Source: Eutreptiella sp. 'Long Island Sound 2002' (Eukaryota > Euglenozoa > Euglenophyceae > Eutreptiales > Eutreptiaceae). From it: a DNA stretch of 64,000 nt. Where the stretch lies: contig OZ038382.1 of the NCBI GenBank assembly GCA_964036045.1, positions 106,910,578 through 106,974,577 on the forward strand, given 5' to 3'. Positions 10,205 through 21,039 of the stretch are shown in pieces (the stretch's first letter is position 1; the number at the start of each line of letters is the position of its first letter). The notes beneath the pieces are model-generated. The model saw only the letters and a program-made list of their open reading frames with translations. It did not search any database and was not told the DNA's origin. Made by a program: the position numbers and the translations under genes.

Positions 10205-10935
10205 TCAAGGAGAGCACCCGACAGTGATGCAGTGACGGTGAACAGACAGGATCTTGTACAGCCCAAAGTAGGGGTCATCACTGGTGGAACAGGGCCAGGC
10301 GGGTAGCCGACTGTGCTGCACCAATACCCAGTCTCCCTGTTCATAGTATGCAGGCACTCGGTGTCTGTTCTTCTTGGTCCACTGTTGCTTTGTCCTTCGT
10401 TGGAGCATCACCTTGGCCTTGTCCACCCTGTCTTGTTGCTCTTTCCACCCATTTCCCCACCGTAGAGTAGGAATCCTCAGGATAGGGAGCGTGTAGGAAC
10501 CACGCCGAGCGCCCCATGAATAGCTCATGGGGTGAATAGCCAGTTGCTGAACTATCTTGAGAGTGCAGCATCAGGGAAATGACAGGGCGTAGTCTCACCC
10601 AGCCTTTGGTGCGTTCAGTCTTGCACCATATCCTGACATCCTCCTTGAGTACTCGGATCTGTCGCTCGCATAGAGGGTTACTTGTATGAGTGTAGGAAAT
10701 CCCCGTAGACACTTGGACATTGAGGGACCTCAGGACTCTCTTGTACCAGCCCGTGTCTGAGCGTACTCTGATGTCCTTGTCGGAACTGATCTCTTTGGGT
10801 GCCCCATACACACAGAACCACTCTTCGAGGAGAGGTCTCTTCTGCGGTGATGTGTTTGGAGTATGGAAACACTCGGGTAATTCTGGTCAACCCAAAGGTT
10901 TCAAACCTGGTACCGTTGAAAATAACTGGTTTCAA
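10205..10935 (-). pseudogene. Integrase core and C-terminal part of gypsy copy 2
   Basis: Three overlapping minus frames carry the integrase. Recognisable are VYGAPKEISSDKDIRVRSDTG in fragments (second catalytic Asp), PLCERQIRVLKEDVRIW (catalytic Glu in CERQ), and the C-terminal DWVLVQHSRLPAWP and DPYFGLYKILS. The codon that is a stop in the better copy at 51801 is Trp here, and the one at 51729 is Arg here. Frameshifts break the chain at about 10430 and 10810. Confidence 0.75.
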
Positions 10936-11321
10936 ACGTTTATTTTTACAATAATAACCGGTTGTGCCGATTAATAATTTTCAAAAAAAACAGCTCTTAG
11001 GATTAATTGACCTTTGCTAACCAAAGTCTTGCCATGGGCAGAAGCGAGCCCATACAAGTCGAAACACAGTGATGGAAACTACGTGAGAAGTTGTGATTCA
11101 CCAATGGCCATCGTTTATTACGAGCAAAGCCTCTGTTTGATGCAAAAATGGCACAAAACGTACTACCGGAAAGATACCTGAAAATTTTGGTGGCTTTCCG
11201 ATTCATTGGTTTCAATCAGTTTTCAAAATAACCAGTTGTGCCGATTGTTTTCACAATAACCTCCGATTATTCCCCATAACCGGTTTTCATGATTAATTGG
11301 TACAACCAGTTCGGTACCCTA
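10901..11321. mobile_element. 421-bp AT-rich MITE-like insertion in integrase
   Basis: Interrupts the integrase reading. It is bounded by near-identical 15-mers GTCAACCCAAAGGTT (10886-10900) and GTCAACCCACAGGTT (11322-11336), while the uninterrupted relative has this site once (about 52317). The ends are imperfect inverted repeats sharing GGTACCG and AACTGGTT. Two further internal copies of AACCRGTTGTGCCGATT lie near 10955 and 11228. Its AT content contrasts with the host element. It codes for nothing. The best reading is a non-autonomous transposon with a 15-bp target duplication. Confidence 0.65.
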
Positions 11322-11875
11322 GTCAACCCACAGGTTACCACTAGGGCAACGTCATAGCCCCCAAAAGTTGGCATATTTGTGTAGTCCGCATAGAGCACAC
11401 TGTCGGCCCAGTGTGGGATGGGAAGTGTCGAATAGAGACCTCCGTCCCTGATATCCCAAGGTTTACAGGACCTGCACGGGCACTTGTCCACGATTAGGTG
11501 GAGGGTTTTCCGTAGTTGATCATCACGCCAGATAGCGTGGAACCACTTCTTGAACAGCTTCAAGGTACGGCCAGTCCCGACATGACCACTAGACTCATGG
11601 GTCCACTTGAGGAGAGCCGCGATACGGTCACCAGGCACAACTATCCGGTCCCCATGCCAAACATAGGTCTTGTCACGTTTCCACTGCTCCTGGTTGACCA
11701 GAACAGGTTCCAGACGCATCTCCAGGCGTTTGTAGACATCCCTGAACTCCTTCATGTTCTTGACGTGCTGTGGTCCATCTAGGATTAGGTGAACCTCCTG
11801 GGTGTATATTCCCAGGCATAGATTATCGATGTATGCTTCAATCTGAGCACCTCGGGATATGAGTTCTTGCACCAC
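11322..11875 (-). pseudogene. RT C-motif fused to integrase N-terminal finger (gypsy copy 2)
   Basis: The minus frame begins VQELISRGAQIEAYIDNLCLG. This is the RT C-motif region, with the catalytic Asp pair reading Asp-Asn. After about 12 more residues it jumps to VYKRLEMRLEPVLVNQEQWKRDK, which in the better copy lies about 1 kb further on. The integrase finger follows: H and H in HESSGHVG, then CPCRSC, keeping a C-x2-C pair that the better copy has lost. The first catalytic Asp region reads LYADYTNMP. Confidence 0.75.
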
Positions 11876-11879
11876 GTAT

Positions 11880-12540
11880 CTACTTCATAGGATCGACAGG
11901 ATCTTGTTCATCAGCTCTTGCAAAAGAGCGGATGCTTTGGCCACGCCAAAGGGCATGACCTTTCACTTGAGTACCCTCCAATGAGGGGTGATGAATGCCA
12001 GTAGCTCCTGGGCATTCGGTGTCAGGTCCACCTGCCAGAACCCACTGCGCTTGTCCGGGGTAGTCTTGTAGCGGAAGGAGGCTATCTTCTCTAGGGTTCA
12101 CTCCATGTTGGGAATGGATTTCTTCTTTAGCTCTCCATAGTCCACCTCCAGCTGTTTGGCTGTAGACCCAGGCTTAGCCACCAGGAAGCAGGAGCTGCAG
12201 TGTTGGGGGTAGTCCCCATTCTTGTACTCCAGGACCAGGCCAGCGTCCATACACTCTTGTATCTGTCGTTCGATCTCATCAGCCTGCTCTGTACGAACCA
12301 GGTAGGGCCTCCAACGTATCTTCCAACCCACGAACTCGGGTTTCAGCTTGAGGTGCATCTGGACCAGCTTGTCACAGGAGGCTGGAGGGGGTAGTTCACC
12401 GAACACCTCCAGGTAAGTCCTGATCAGCTTCTGTACTCTCGGGTTGAAGGGTTTGATCTTCTCCCCAAGGTCATCGTCAGAGTGTAGGTTGCCTGCCCCT
12501 TGGTGGATACACGCAAGGAGGTGGTCCTCAACCGCCTCAG
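11880..12540 (-). pseudogene. RT N-terminal half of gypsy copy 2
   Basis: The minus frame from 12406 reads FGELPPPASCDKLVQM, ERQIQECMDAGLVLEYKNGDY and SCFLVAKPGSTAKQLEVDYGELKKK, the finger and motif 1-2 region of a Ty3 RT. It ends at a frame change near 12098. The next part (12101-11880) contains the region of the A and B motifs in pieces. Confidence 0.75.
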
Positions 12541-12559
12541 TAGCCGTAGTGGGGTGCTT

Positions 12560-12925
12560 CAGCCCTTGAGATCGTCCTGGGATGAGTGGCGCCTGAGCGA
12601 CAGTGACATCGAGCGTATCGAACCTGGAGAACGCTGCCAGCCCTGATGAGGCAGACCAGCTCGAACAAATGACTGCCGATGAGATGGCAGTCGATGGCTA
12701 CTACGTGGTTGTAGGTATCGCCAGCCACGAGTATAAACAGGGCTTGAAATTCCTTACCCTGTGCGATGGATATGGGCTATCATAGGCGACCTGGGAACCC
12801 ATGTCCGCCTTTAGACAGCCAGACGGGAGTATCAACCCCATCTTTTGCTCCTACCTCGTTGAGAACAACGAGGAGCAGGTACTAACCCGTGCTGAGACTG
12901 TGTCCCAGCGGAAGAAGAAAAACTA
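12560..12925 (+). pseudogene. Chromodomain end of an opposite-strand chromovirus
   Basis: On the plus strand, 12603-12785 and beyond read ADEMAVDGYYVVVGIASHEYKQG, KFLTLCDGYGLS, a stop, then ATWEPMSAFRQPDGSINP and ending in ETVSQRKKKN. This is a chromodomain with E/TWEP and a C-terminal tail homologous to the minus-strand domains at 10.0 and 51.3 kb, but clearly more diverged. One in-frame stop (TAG near 12783) splits it. It abuts the 5' edge of gypsy copy 2, so two truncated elements meet in opposite orientation. Confidence 0.7.
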
Positions 12926-13959
12926 ATCATCTCCGGGAAAGGCCTGGCGCATCCGTCCTCCTCGGCTAGGGCGGAATGCCCACCGGTGTGTTTATTTCGT
13001 TCGCCGCCAGGTAACTTCAGCACCTGGCCCCTACCCTTCGGTTTTCCTTGTGCCTAACTATTTACTGTTTTCTAACCTCCCAAGTGCAGTGAGCACTCTT
13101 GTGCAGACAGCTAGGCCAACTCAGTGTGTGCCAGGACAGGTTCAGGACTCCTGTACAGCTCAAGTTTCGGTGAACGTACTAACTCCAACCCTCGATCGGG
13201 TTCGGCGCTCCAGATCCCTACATATCCGCTGCTTGCAGAGCTCTGCTCCTGCCCTGGCTGTGCCCTGCAGTCCCCTGCCTATGGTTACCAGCGTGAGCCA
13301 GAGGGCCGCTTACCAGGTTTGCAGCCACCCAGCAAGTGTGTGCCTTGGTGACCATGTATTGCATGGGATCTGCCCTGATGTTATGACCTTGGGGAGCCAA
13401 CAAAAAGCGGTGGCTTACTACTCCAGGGCGCGGATTGACAAGCAAGGTGCTGTGAAGCAAAGTGTGTTCACCCTCCTTGAGGACAAGCTTGCACACAGTT
13501 AGGACCCCTAACTGGTCCAGACCCAAGGGGTTCTACCCTTCCTGAAGGTGTTACCATACCTCTAAGTGTGCTACGTATGTCTGTATGTGTCTCACTTCAC
13601 TCCCGGGCGTGGCTCCCGCGGACAGGCTTTGCTGACGTCGGACCAAAGGTCGTAGTCAGGTACTGGTACCACTCCTATGGCGCCCAATTTCTGTGCTGGC
13701 GCCTATCCTTTGGGGACGACGGCAAAAGCCCTACCTACTAGAGGGGAGGGGTGGCCACCTGTGCTGAGGGCATACAAAACGCCCATTTTTCGAAGGGCCA
13801 AAAACTAACACACTCTCCTGCCCGCGAGGAAAAGCACGCGGAGCAGGAGACACTACTACAATACGCTCACTAATCCCAGCACCAGCCTTCGAAGGCAGGG
13901 TGAGCACAACCGCACGCAGTTCTGACCAGGCTTGCTGACCCATGAGAAAGAAGTCTTGA
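12926..13959 (+). other. 3' untranslated part of the plus-strand chromovirus
   Basis: This contains the conserved hairpin block at 13679-13703 (GGCGCCCAATTTCTGTGCTGG), the same as at 51016-51038 on the other strand, and a polypurine tract AGAGGGGAGGGGTGGCC at about 13741-13757. These are normal landmarks between pol and the 3' LTR. A 150-codon frame at 13050-13502 has no domain I can name. The region is about twice as long as in the 50-kb element. Confidence 0.55.
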
Positions 13960-15700
13960 GCCCTATTGGCTCTCCTGTGAGATTACAAGAGAACACAGCG
14001 CCTCCAAGCAACTCTGGCAGAGCTTCCTGACAGAGCTTGGAGGGAAGGAGTGCCGTGTGCACAGCCTGCAGTAAAGGTTGTCCATGAAGATGTCCTACAT
14101 TGACCCAATGAGTTTGTGTCATCTGCGCCCTTTTTAGCTTGGGCAGAAAAATGGGAAGTCGCCGAGGGCAACTGCTGCTGCACCAATCACCCTGACCTTT
14201 CCCATCTGAGAGCAAAGGCAGATGAAGCACAGTTAGCTGCTGAGGAACCTAACTACCCTCGCTGTATTATTCAGGTCTTAGGGTAGAAAATAATACGCTG
14301 TCCTCTAACCGTGCTGCAAGCAAGCAAACTTAAGGACTCCGCCCGTTCTCTTATCGAAAGTAGGGCAGAGCCCTGGGTAGCCTTCTCGTCCTGCATGGAT
14401 ACGTTGGGGGCGTGATTTATTATGGGGACACATTGTGGATCCTCCATATGGGGTCATGTTTAACGCTCTTAGGCCCGACATGCCTCCGGCGTGGTCTAGA
14501 CAGCGCATTGTGATCGTACCGTACACAGGCATTGCCTGCGGACGTCTGCCTGTGGCGATGCAGAATGAACTGGTCACGTTTGGCTTCTCAAGGTGAAGAT
14601 GTGTTTTTTGTGTAGCGCTTTGTGCAACAGCGGTTGAACCCGTGAAACCGGTGCAACCGCGCGCCTGTCCAGCGGTTGAACCACCTCGAAAGCCGGTTAC
14701 ATTTTAGTGCAATCCATGAGGAAACAAGCTTCTGACAATCAAGTGTAGGCTTGCATGTAATTGTTGTTCACTAAAAAGGGTCCAAAGTCCTAAAGGGAAT
14801 CCAAACAAGGCGCAGGGGTGTATGTCACCACGCCTAACGAAACGTTGATGGTGAAGCCGTGCGGTTTCACCAATACAGCCGCCGCTGCTGGCACCTACAC
14901 CACCACCGCCGTAAAGTATGATTCAAGAGGATTGGGTCTCTAGTGTATTGCACCAATGAGGTAGGAAGGTTTTCAAAAACATTCTTTTTAGGGGGTGTGG
15001 CATCTCTTTGTGGGCTGAAAAATAGCGGTTTTCAGGTTGCTAATTAACAATTTGTTGCTGTACCACGATAGGGGTTCAACCGTGGGGAAGCTGTAATGAA
15101 AGTGCGTGGTCGAACTCGGTTGAACCACGGTTTCACTTGGGTAATTCAAGGGTACCTGACCCAAATGAGCACGTAGAGAAGGGTTATACCGCGTGCACAG
15201 CGCGTGGCCTACAGCCCTTTAATGCATCATGTGTAAACAGGGAAGGGAGATGAATGACTACAATTGTTTTTCCTAACTCAACCCACATCTGACCAATCAT
15301 CACGTAACTCAACCAGGAGGTGAGCACCTCCTGGGCTTGGCTACCTTACTCACCACGCAACATGTGTATGCCAAAGGGAAAACGAACGCAAAGACAACCC
15401 TAAGCGTTTAAACAACCCTACGGCGAGTTACAAACAACCCTAAACGATTTATGCATCTTGTGTCATGCATGCCGTTCTTACCTTGTTTCCTGCAGGAGAA
15501 TGAGAGGGAATGGCGAGCAACTGCACAGCGCAAAACGAGCCTAACCGTTTTAAACAACCCATTTTAGCGCTACGGCAACACAAGCACAAGCAAACGCTTT
15601 CCTTTTTGACCGGTGAAACGAATAGAAGGGGGGATGGGTGCACAGGGAAAGCGCCACAACGTGTGTATGCCTAGATGAGGCACATGCATCGGGAGCACAG
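13960..15700 (+). repeat. LTR-like sequence, plus orientation, interrupted
   Basis: Its two halves match the LTR-like copy at 46449-47290. The first half (13960-14387) shares CAAGAGAACACAGC, GAGCTTGGAGGG and CAAGCAAACTTAAGGACT. The second half (15176-15700) shares ATACCGCGTGCACAGCGCG, TTTAATGCATC and AACCCTAAGCGTTTAAACAA. The middle (14388-15175) has no counterpart in the other copy. The outer 3' boundary is uncertain. Confidence 0.6.
14388..15175. mobile_element. About 790-bp insertion inside an LTR, unclassified
   Basis: Present here and absent at the equivalent point of the LTR at 46.88 kb. It has repeated CGGTTGAACC-type motifs in both orientations near 14630-14700 and 15070-15140, including GTGAAACCGG and an inverted GGTTTCAC, so imperfect inverted ends are plausible. 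No coding capacity. It could be a second MITE-like unit, or a composite of two insertions. Confidence 0.4.
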
Positions 15701-15947
15701 CGCATCCTCTAACCCTACATGCGTGCTGCGTGCTCCATTCGTCTCACATACCTTTCATTTCTGTTTGGACCTGTGCAGAGCAAGGGAAGTGAACGCCCAA
15801 ACCCCCAACAAACGTGACAGTGACAACCGTAGCGTTTTAACGAAACTAACAACGAACGCAATGCATGCGTGTGACATGACACTAACATACCTGACGAGTT
15901 CGTTGTCCACCTGCTCTGCTGTGTGGGTCTCTGTTCAATGCTTTTTT

Positions 15948-16220
15948 CTAACGTTTATTAAATTTTTGATGCAACTGTGCAAAAATTTCTTTTACAGGCT
16001 TTAAAACCCACGGCTCGTACCTTCTTTTTCAGAAGCCGTTTACGCTTGCGCAACTCTTTTCGGGAGTGAGCTCCTGTTGCGCTTGTCTGTGACTTTAGGT
16101 TTTGGCGATTTTTGGATTTTGCGGCTTTGGTTTTAGGTTTTGACAATTTCTAACGTCTTTTCGTCAATTTTTAGCGATTCGACTTCTTAACTCCCTACCC
16201 CTTTCCCCAAACCACAGGAT
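15948..16220 (-). other. 3' UTR of LINE family II copy 1
   Basis: AT-richer tail after the stop at 16221. It contains a 62-codon Lys/Arg-rich chance frame (16146-15958) and the AATAAA signal near its end. No equivalent is present in copy 2, which ends differently. Confidence 0.5.
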
Positions 16221-17960
16221 TCACTCCCTTTTGGTTCCATTTTCTTTTTTTTTCAGCTCCTGGAGTTTTGTGCGCTCCATTTGGAGTATTGCTTCGCCCT
16301 GGCACTTGGTCAGGACGTCTACTAAAACGCTGTTCATGCGTTCCAAGCAGGGCGGGCCCTGCGCGCCGCTGTCTGCCCGCAAAGGGCCGCTGCGCCGTTG
16401 TTCCGCGAGCAGGACGCTGCCGGCCGGCGCCTGCGGGGGTCTCCCGGCATACGGGAGCAGAGATGGTCCCCCCTCACAGGGGCGGGGGAAGTAATGCATC
16501 AAAAAGCGGTCACTTACCAGTGGCCGCAAGCTTGCCGGCGCTGGCAAGTGCCCGAGCCACATGTCGCGGTGGTGCGCCGCCAGGCACATAAGCTGAAGCA
16601 TTACTTCGTGGCGCGCCGCGAAGTACGAGCAGGCCAAAAGCCTCGCACACACGCAGCCCCCAAGGGGGAGGAGCGCGCAGCAGCGCCCCAGCGGGGCTCC
16701 AGGCAGCAGTGTGCCTGCCGCCAGATGAGGTTCCCCCAGACCCATTGCGTTGCGCAGCATTTTGGCCCGCTGTCCTAGTGGCAGGCGCATGCCTCCCAGC
16801 CAGTGGTCCGAGGAGGCCAGGAGAGCTTGCCCCACAGACGCCTAAAAGTCCAGGGCCAGTTCTGCCCATGAGACCTCCCCAGATCTCGGAATGCAGGCCA
16901 GCGCTCGGGCACGCCTGACCAGGTCGTGGATGAACTCCTGTGGCCATCGCAAGTCTGGCGGCACCCCCAGCTGGAGTCGCAATCCGTGGCGGACAGTGTC
17001 CCCCCGGCAAGGGGCCAACGAAGTCGTCGCAGGGGTAAGGGCTGCAGGGCTGCGGGCGCGGCTGCTCCGGAAAGAGGGAGTTGCCGCGGCCGGGTTCGTC
17101 TGCCTGGCTGGCTACCATACGGGTAGCAAGGACCGCCAAGTACGGGCCATATAGGCGGTACACGAACTCGTCGAAGAGGTCCCGGTCCACCCCATGTACC
17201 AGGGAAAGGGGGAAAAGGCCCGACTTCCGCAGGCGGAAGGGCCACCGATCCGGCAGACCCAGGTTGGGAATGGCCACCGCCGCGTCGTTCAGCCAGGGGA
17301 GCCACGTCCCCCTGGCGTCGCTCCATTCAGCGCATTCCCACGGGACGTTGGCCTCGTCCTCGTGCGCCGCACCGCGGTCGGGGCACTCGGAGTTGGTCCG
17401 CGTGCCGTGGCTCGACAGCCGGGCCGCAGTCCACATGGTCCCGTCGAGGAGACCACGCAGCAGCAACTTCCCAGGCTCCATTGAGGCTGCCCGCGGCGCT
17501 GCGCGGCGGGCCGGGCCATCCGCCCTGTTGCCCAGCCAACCACAGGTGACGCCTCCAGTTGGCGCAAGGAGCGGCAGCGGAGGCTGTCCCGGAACGAGTG
17601 CTGTAGCTAGTAGAGCGGCTCCTGCACGAGGTGCAGGGGGTGCTCTTGTCCCAGGATGTCCCAGCACCCTCAGCCGTCACGCCGGGTCCGACCCAGCGTG
17701 GCCGCCGTGCGTAGCCGGCGCCCATCCCTGGCGGGCGGCCTCCTAATTCCCAGATAGCCTGGGCAAAAACCTGAGTGGCCCTCGGCCGCCAGGCGAAGCG
17801 AGCCAGCCAGAGGAGGCGCTCAAACCGCATGTGCATCATCGGGGAGACACGGTGCCCCTTGGAGAGGACGGTAAAGATGACCTCTCTGGCCCGTGAGATG
17901 CGTGCCGGCCCCCACAGAGCCCGCAGGATCGCGGTCTTGAGTCCCCGCAAGTTGGGCTCT
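16221..17960 (-). pseudogene. LINE family II copy 1, C-terminal region with zinc finger
   Basis: The coding signal moves between frames 17667-16510 and 16835-16221. The finger equivalent to the intact one in copy 2 reads CPDRGAAHEDEANVPWEC: one Cys is Arg and the His is Asn, so zinc binding is lost. Downstream are RDLFDEFVYRLYGPYLAVLATRM and a C-terminus ending in LKKKENGTKRE at 16221. The helix-rich end probably folds with the finger, as in other LINE proteins. It extends about 45 residues past the point where copy 2 stops. Confidence 0.65.
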
Positions 17961-17961
17961 G

Positions 17962-19507
17962 TCATGGGCGCCACGGCAACCCCATGGAGGACGGAGTGAC
18001 CAAGGTGCTGATGGCACGCTTTCGCCGGTAGGTTGAGAGATGGGGAAGGCGACAGAGGGCGCTCCGTCCCGCCTCTAGACGCCTGGACAGCAGCGGCCCA
18101 GTGGTCTTGGAGCCCCCAATGGCGATGTCGACACCAAGCTGGCGGAGGGTCCTCGCCAGCGGGATGGAGGCCCCCCGGAGCAGCACCGGCGGGGCGCCCT
18201 GTTCCTTCTGGACCATGGAGCATGACTTGTCCACACAAATGTCCTGCCCCGTGAACCACAGCCACTCCTCCGTTGTGGGGACCGTGTCCTGGAGGGCGTT
18301 TGTGCCCAGGGCCACTGCCTGGGAGTGATCTGCGTAGCTCGTTGATCCCAGCGCGGCGTAGCCGGGTCCGGCATCCTTGAGGGGGAGCGGGGCTCCCATC
18401 TCCAGGTTGTCCGCCGCGTCCTCGTCCGGGACCGTGGGGGGGGCGGCCGTCTGGGCGCACATCTTTCTGCGCATAGAGTCCACCTCCCACTTCCAAATCG
18501 TTGTGAGCACATTCAGGAGGATCGGCGACAGCGGCACCCCTGGAGGATGCCGTAGTTGGCTTGCCACCACACGCCGAAGGCCCCGGCGATCCTGAGGGCC
18601 TGGTGGAGCTGCTGGTACATGCCCACTAGGGCATGGCACATGCCGAGGGCCATGCCCACCTCCAACCACAGGGACACCACGACCGTTTGGGGGATGACAT
18701 CGAAATTTTTGACCTAATCGATGCTCATTCCCGCGACGGCCCTGCCTCGGAGGCGACAGAACTCCAAGAGTACTTGTGCCATCGCCACCCCGTCTGGGGC
18801 GCTTCTGGCCGGGCGGAACCCAAAGGCCGCCGGGTGGGCCTAGGACTCGTGCCAAGCAGTGGCGTCCACCAGGCGCACTCCCGCCTACAGCCGGTGAATC
18901 ATGGACAGGAGCATGAGCGGGGGGACGTCCGGGGGCATCGGCGGGCTCTTCTTGGGAATGAGGGCTGTGTAGCCCTTGGCCACACGGGCTGGCCACTTAC
19001 CCGGTCACTCCATCTCGCGCAGAACGTCCGCCAGCCAGCCCAGCCACCTGTGGGGAAGCGGAAGCTTGCCAGACTCCATCCGTGCAGCCCCAAAGCTGAG
19101 GGCTTCATGCAACAGAGCCCCTTGCGCAGGCGGTAACCGTCGACCCGCGAGGCAATCATGGAGACTCGCCACACCTGGCTGCCGCACGTGCGGAGAAAGG
19201 CCGCCAGGTCCGGCTCTGGGTCCAACGCGTTTTTGCGGTTCATGGGGCTGCAGGCGTCCTGCAGGAGGCCATCAATCTCTGCCTCATTGGCCGTGGCAGT
19301 GCTATCCTGCCTTGAGAGAAAACTGACCGGCGAGGCGTAGGACTCATCCTTCAGCAAGCCATACACGGCCCCTTGGTCCGAGGACCCGACTTCCTCCAAC
19401 CAGGCGCGCCTCTCACCTACGAGGTCCTTGTCCTCTGCCCTGAGCGTGGCCCGGACCTTCCCTGCAAGGCCTGTGCGGAGGCGGCGGAGGGACGCCAGCG
19501 AGGCCAA
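17962..19507 (-). pseudogene. LINE family II copy 1, reverse transcriptase
   Basis: Homologous to the RT at 33.7-35.8 kb. Frame 19507-18899 covers the region before the palm (LKDESYASPVSFLSRQ, GLLQDACSPMNRKN, KPSALGLHGWSL). The A motif has an in-frame TAG (plus 18714-18716) directly after SID. The C motif reads SYADHSQAVAL (plus 18325-18336), with the second Asp replaced by His. Further on the frame is good again: ARTLRQLGVDIAIGGSK and LLSRRLEAGRSALCRLPHLS. Any product would be inactive. Confidence 0.75.
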
Positions 19508-19529
19508 CCATTAGCCTGTGCCACCGGGC

Positions 19530-20060
19530 TCAAAGTTCACATATCCCGGGCTCAGCGCGCAGAAACTGCCCAGACGACGTCAGAGAGCAGCCCGCGCCAG
19601 TTGCACTGCGCGTGGCAACGCGCCCGCACCCTGCACTGGTCGTTTCAGCCACCGTAGGATGTCCCTAAGAGGCCCCTGGCCCACCTGGATGCGCTACAGG
19701 GGGCACGTCAGCGGACCCGCGGTGTTTCTGCCGTGGCTCTGGGCAGAAGCAGACCTCCCGCAGCAGCTGGTTTGTGCTCTTGCTGCGGGGGAGGTGGGGG
19801 GGGCCAGTGGAAATGTGGCCCCAGTCGGGAGGGAGTCTGAGGTAATGACCGGGCACACCAGGGAGAGGATGGTCTCCTCCGCAGTTGTGGTCCAGAAGGC
19901 CAAGGCGCGGTCCATGTCCCCGCTGGAAAGGGTCGCGCGGCACGCCGCCTCCAGCGGGTCGAGAAGGCACTGATCTAGGAGGAGCTGCTCGTGCTCCTAA
20001 CGCTGGGCCGGCACCAGCGGTTTGGGGCCAACAACCTTGACCACGCGCTGTGACGGCCCC
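19530..20060 (-). pseudogene. LINE family II copy 1, linker between endonuclease and RT
   Basis: Contains ALAFWTTTAEETILSLVCP and LLREVCFC-type text matching the 35.55-35.86 kb segment of copy 2. The junction to the endonuclease reads in one frame here (RVVKVVGPKPLVPAQ), whereas copy 2 is frameshifted at that point. Frames change again near 19690. Confidence 0.6.
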
Positions 20061-20129
20061 CGAAGGTAGAGGTCCAAGCATACCGCGGTGTGCCCCAGAA
20101 ATGCCCTGCGCGGTAGCCACTCTGCCGCA

Positions 20130-20981
20130 TGGAGGAATCCGCCAGCCGCGTTTCAACCAGCAGTCTGTCAATGCGCGAGGGTTGGGTGCCCTACCAGCGG
20201 TGGTACAAGCAGTGGGGGTCCCTCCCCAGGGCCGACACCAGCTCTAGGTGCGCATCTACCAGCCGGGAGGTCACCAAGGACGCCAAGATGGATGGCGGTG
20301 CCCGCAGCGGGTAATCAACGTGAAAGTTGAAGTCCCTCTCCACCAGCTGCGGGGCTCTTCCGTGCCGTGCCACGTACTGTGTGGCCTGGCTCCAGAAAGT
20401 CCAGTTAAGGGTGGAGCGGGCCGAGATGCCATATGCCACATTCGCGTGGAGAGAATCTGCCCGCCGCCCCAGGCCCACCAAGACATGGCACCAGCGGGTG
20501 GATTGCCAGGGGGTCTGGGCGAAGGTGTCCGCTTAGGAGCGGGGGGGGGGCCTTGGGGGGAAGAATTTGCCTGGCTGGGATGCCTTGGCGCACCACGCTA
20601 CCCACCCTCCATGGCTGGTGCATCCCAGATGCACCCCCCCCCCTGGGATTCCCAGGGCGCCCGCCAAAAGGCTTTTTGGGATACCACCGTGAGGCGAGTC
20701 TCTGACATCACCACGACATCTGCCCGCCCGTCGGTGACATTGTGCCAGTGCAGACGCAAGAATGTGACGTTTGCCTGCGCCACGCGCAGGGGGCCTGGGT
20801 TGGGCTCTAAATCACCGTAGCGCCGCAGCAGAAGGGGGGGGGAGGCCCACCACCCGGGGGGGGGAGGCCCACCACCGGGGGGGGGGGGGGATGCAGTCCC
20901 GGCGCCCCCGGCCGAGGGGGGAAGAGAGGGGCAACACCCACCCCCCACACATACTCGTCCGCCACAGGTGGTGGGGTGCAA
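20130..20981 (-). pseudogene. LINE family II copy 1, APE-type endonuclease and 2A-like motif
   Basis: From 20816 the minus strand reads GDLEPNPGP (plus 20790-20816), a 2A-like sequence, then QANVTFLRLHWHN and SETRL, which carry the conserved Asn and Glu of APE endonucleases. Further on is VERDFNFHVD, where relatives have GGDFN, so the DxN box keeps Asp and Asn but its Gly is Arg. Frameshifts near 20480 and 20600 break the domain. In life such an enzyme nicks target DNA to prime reverse transcription. Confidence 0.7.
20820..20892. repeat. G-run cluster next to the 2A-like motif
   Basis: Runs of 8 to 14 G alternate with AGGCCCACCACC in a short tandem repeat of about 25-30 bp. On the LINE coding strand it is poly(C) and encodes Pro/Gly. 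It could form G-quadruplexes on the plus strand. Copy 2 has a comparable G-rich patch at 36704-36770. Confidence 0.7.
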
Positions 20982-21039
20982 GAAGCGGGGTTAGAGGGGC
21001 AGTCAGCATGCTCGCAGGTTAGCTGTTGATCCATGTCCT

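Larger units (their letters stand above)
8740..12545 (-). mobile_element. Decayed Ty3/gypsy chromovirus, copy 2, internally deleted
   Basis: Read on the minus strand this is a shorter, more diverged relative of the element at 49.9-58.7 kb. Present are part of the RT (12406 to about 11850), the integrase finger (about 11630), part of the integrase core and C-terminus (10935-10205), a chromodomain (about 10072-9880) and an LTR-like end (9270-8740). Gag, protease and the methyltransferase-like region are missing upstream of 12545. A deletion joins the RT C motif straight to the integrase N-terminal region, removing the rest of RT and RNase H. A 421-bp insertion splits the integrase. Multiple frameshifts make it a relic. 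Confidence 0.85.
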
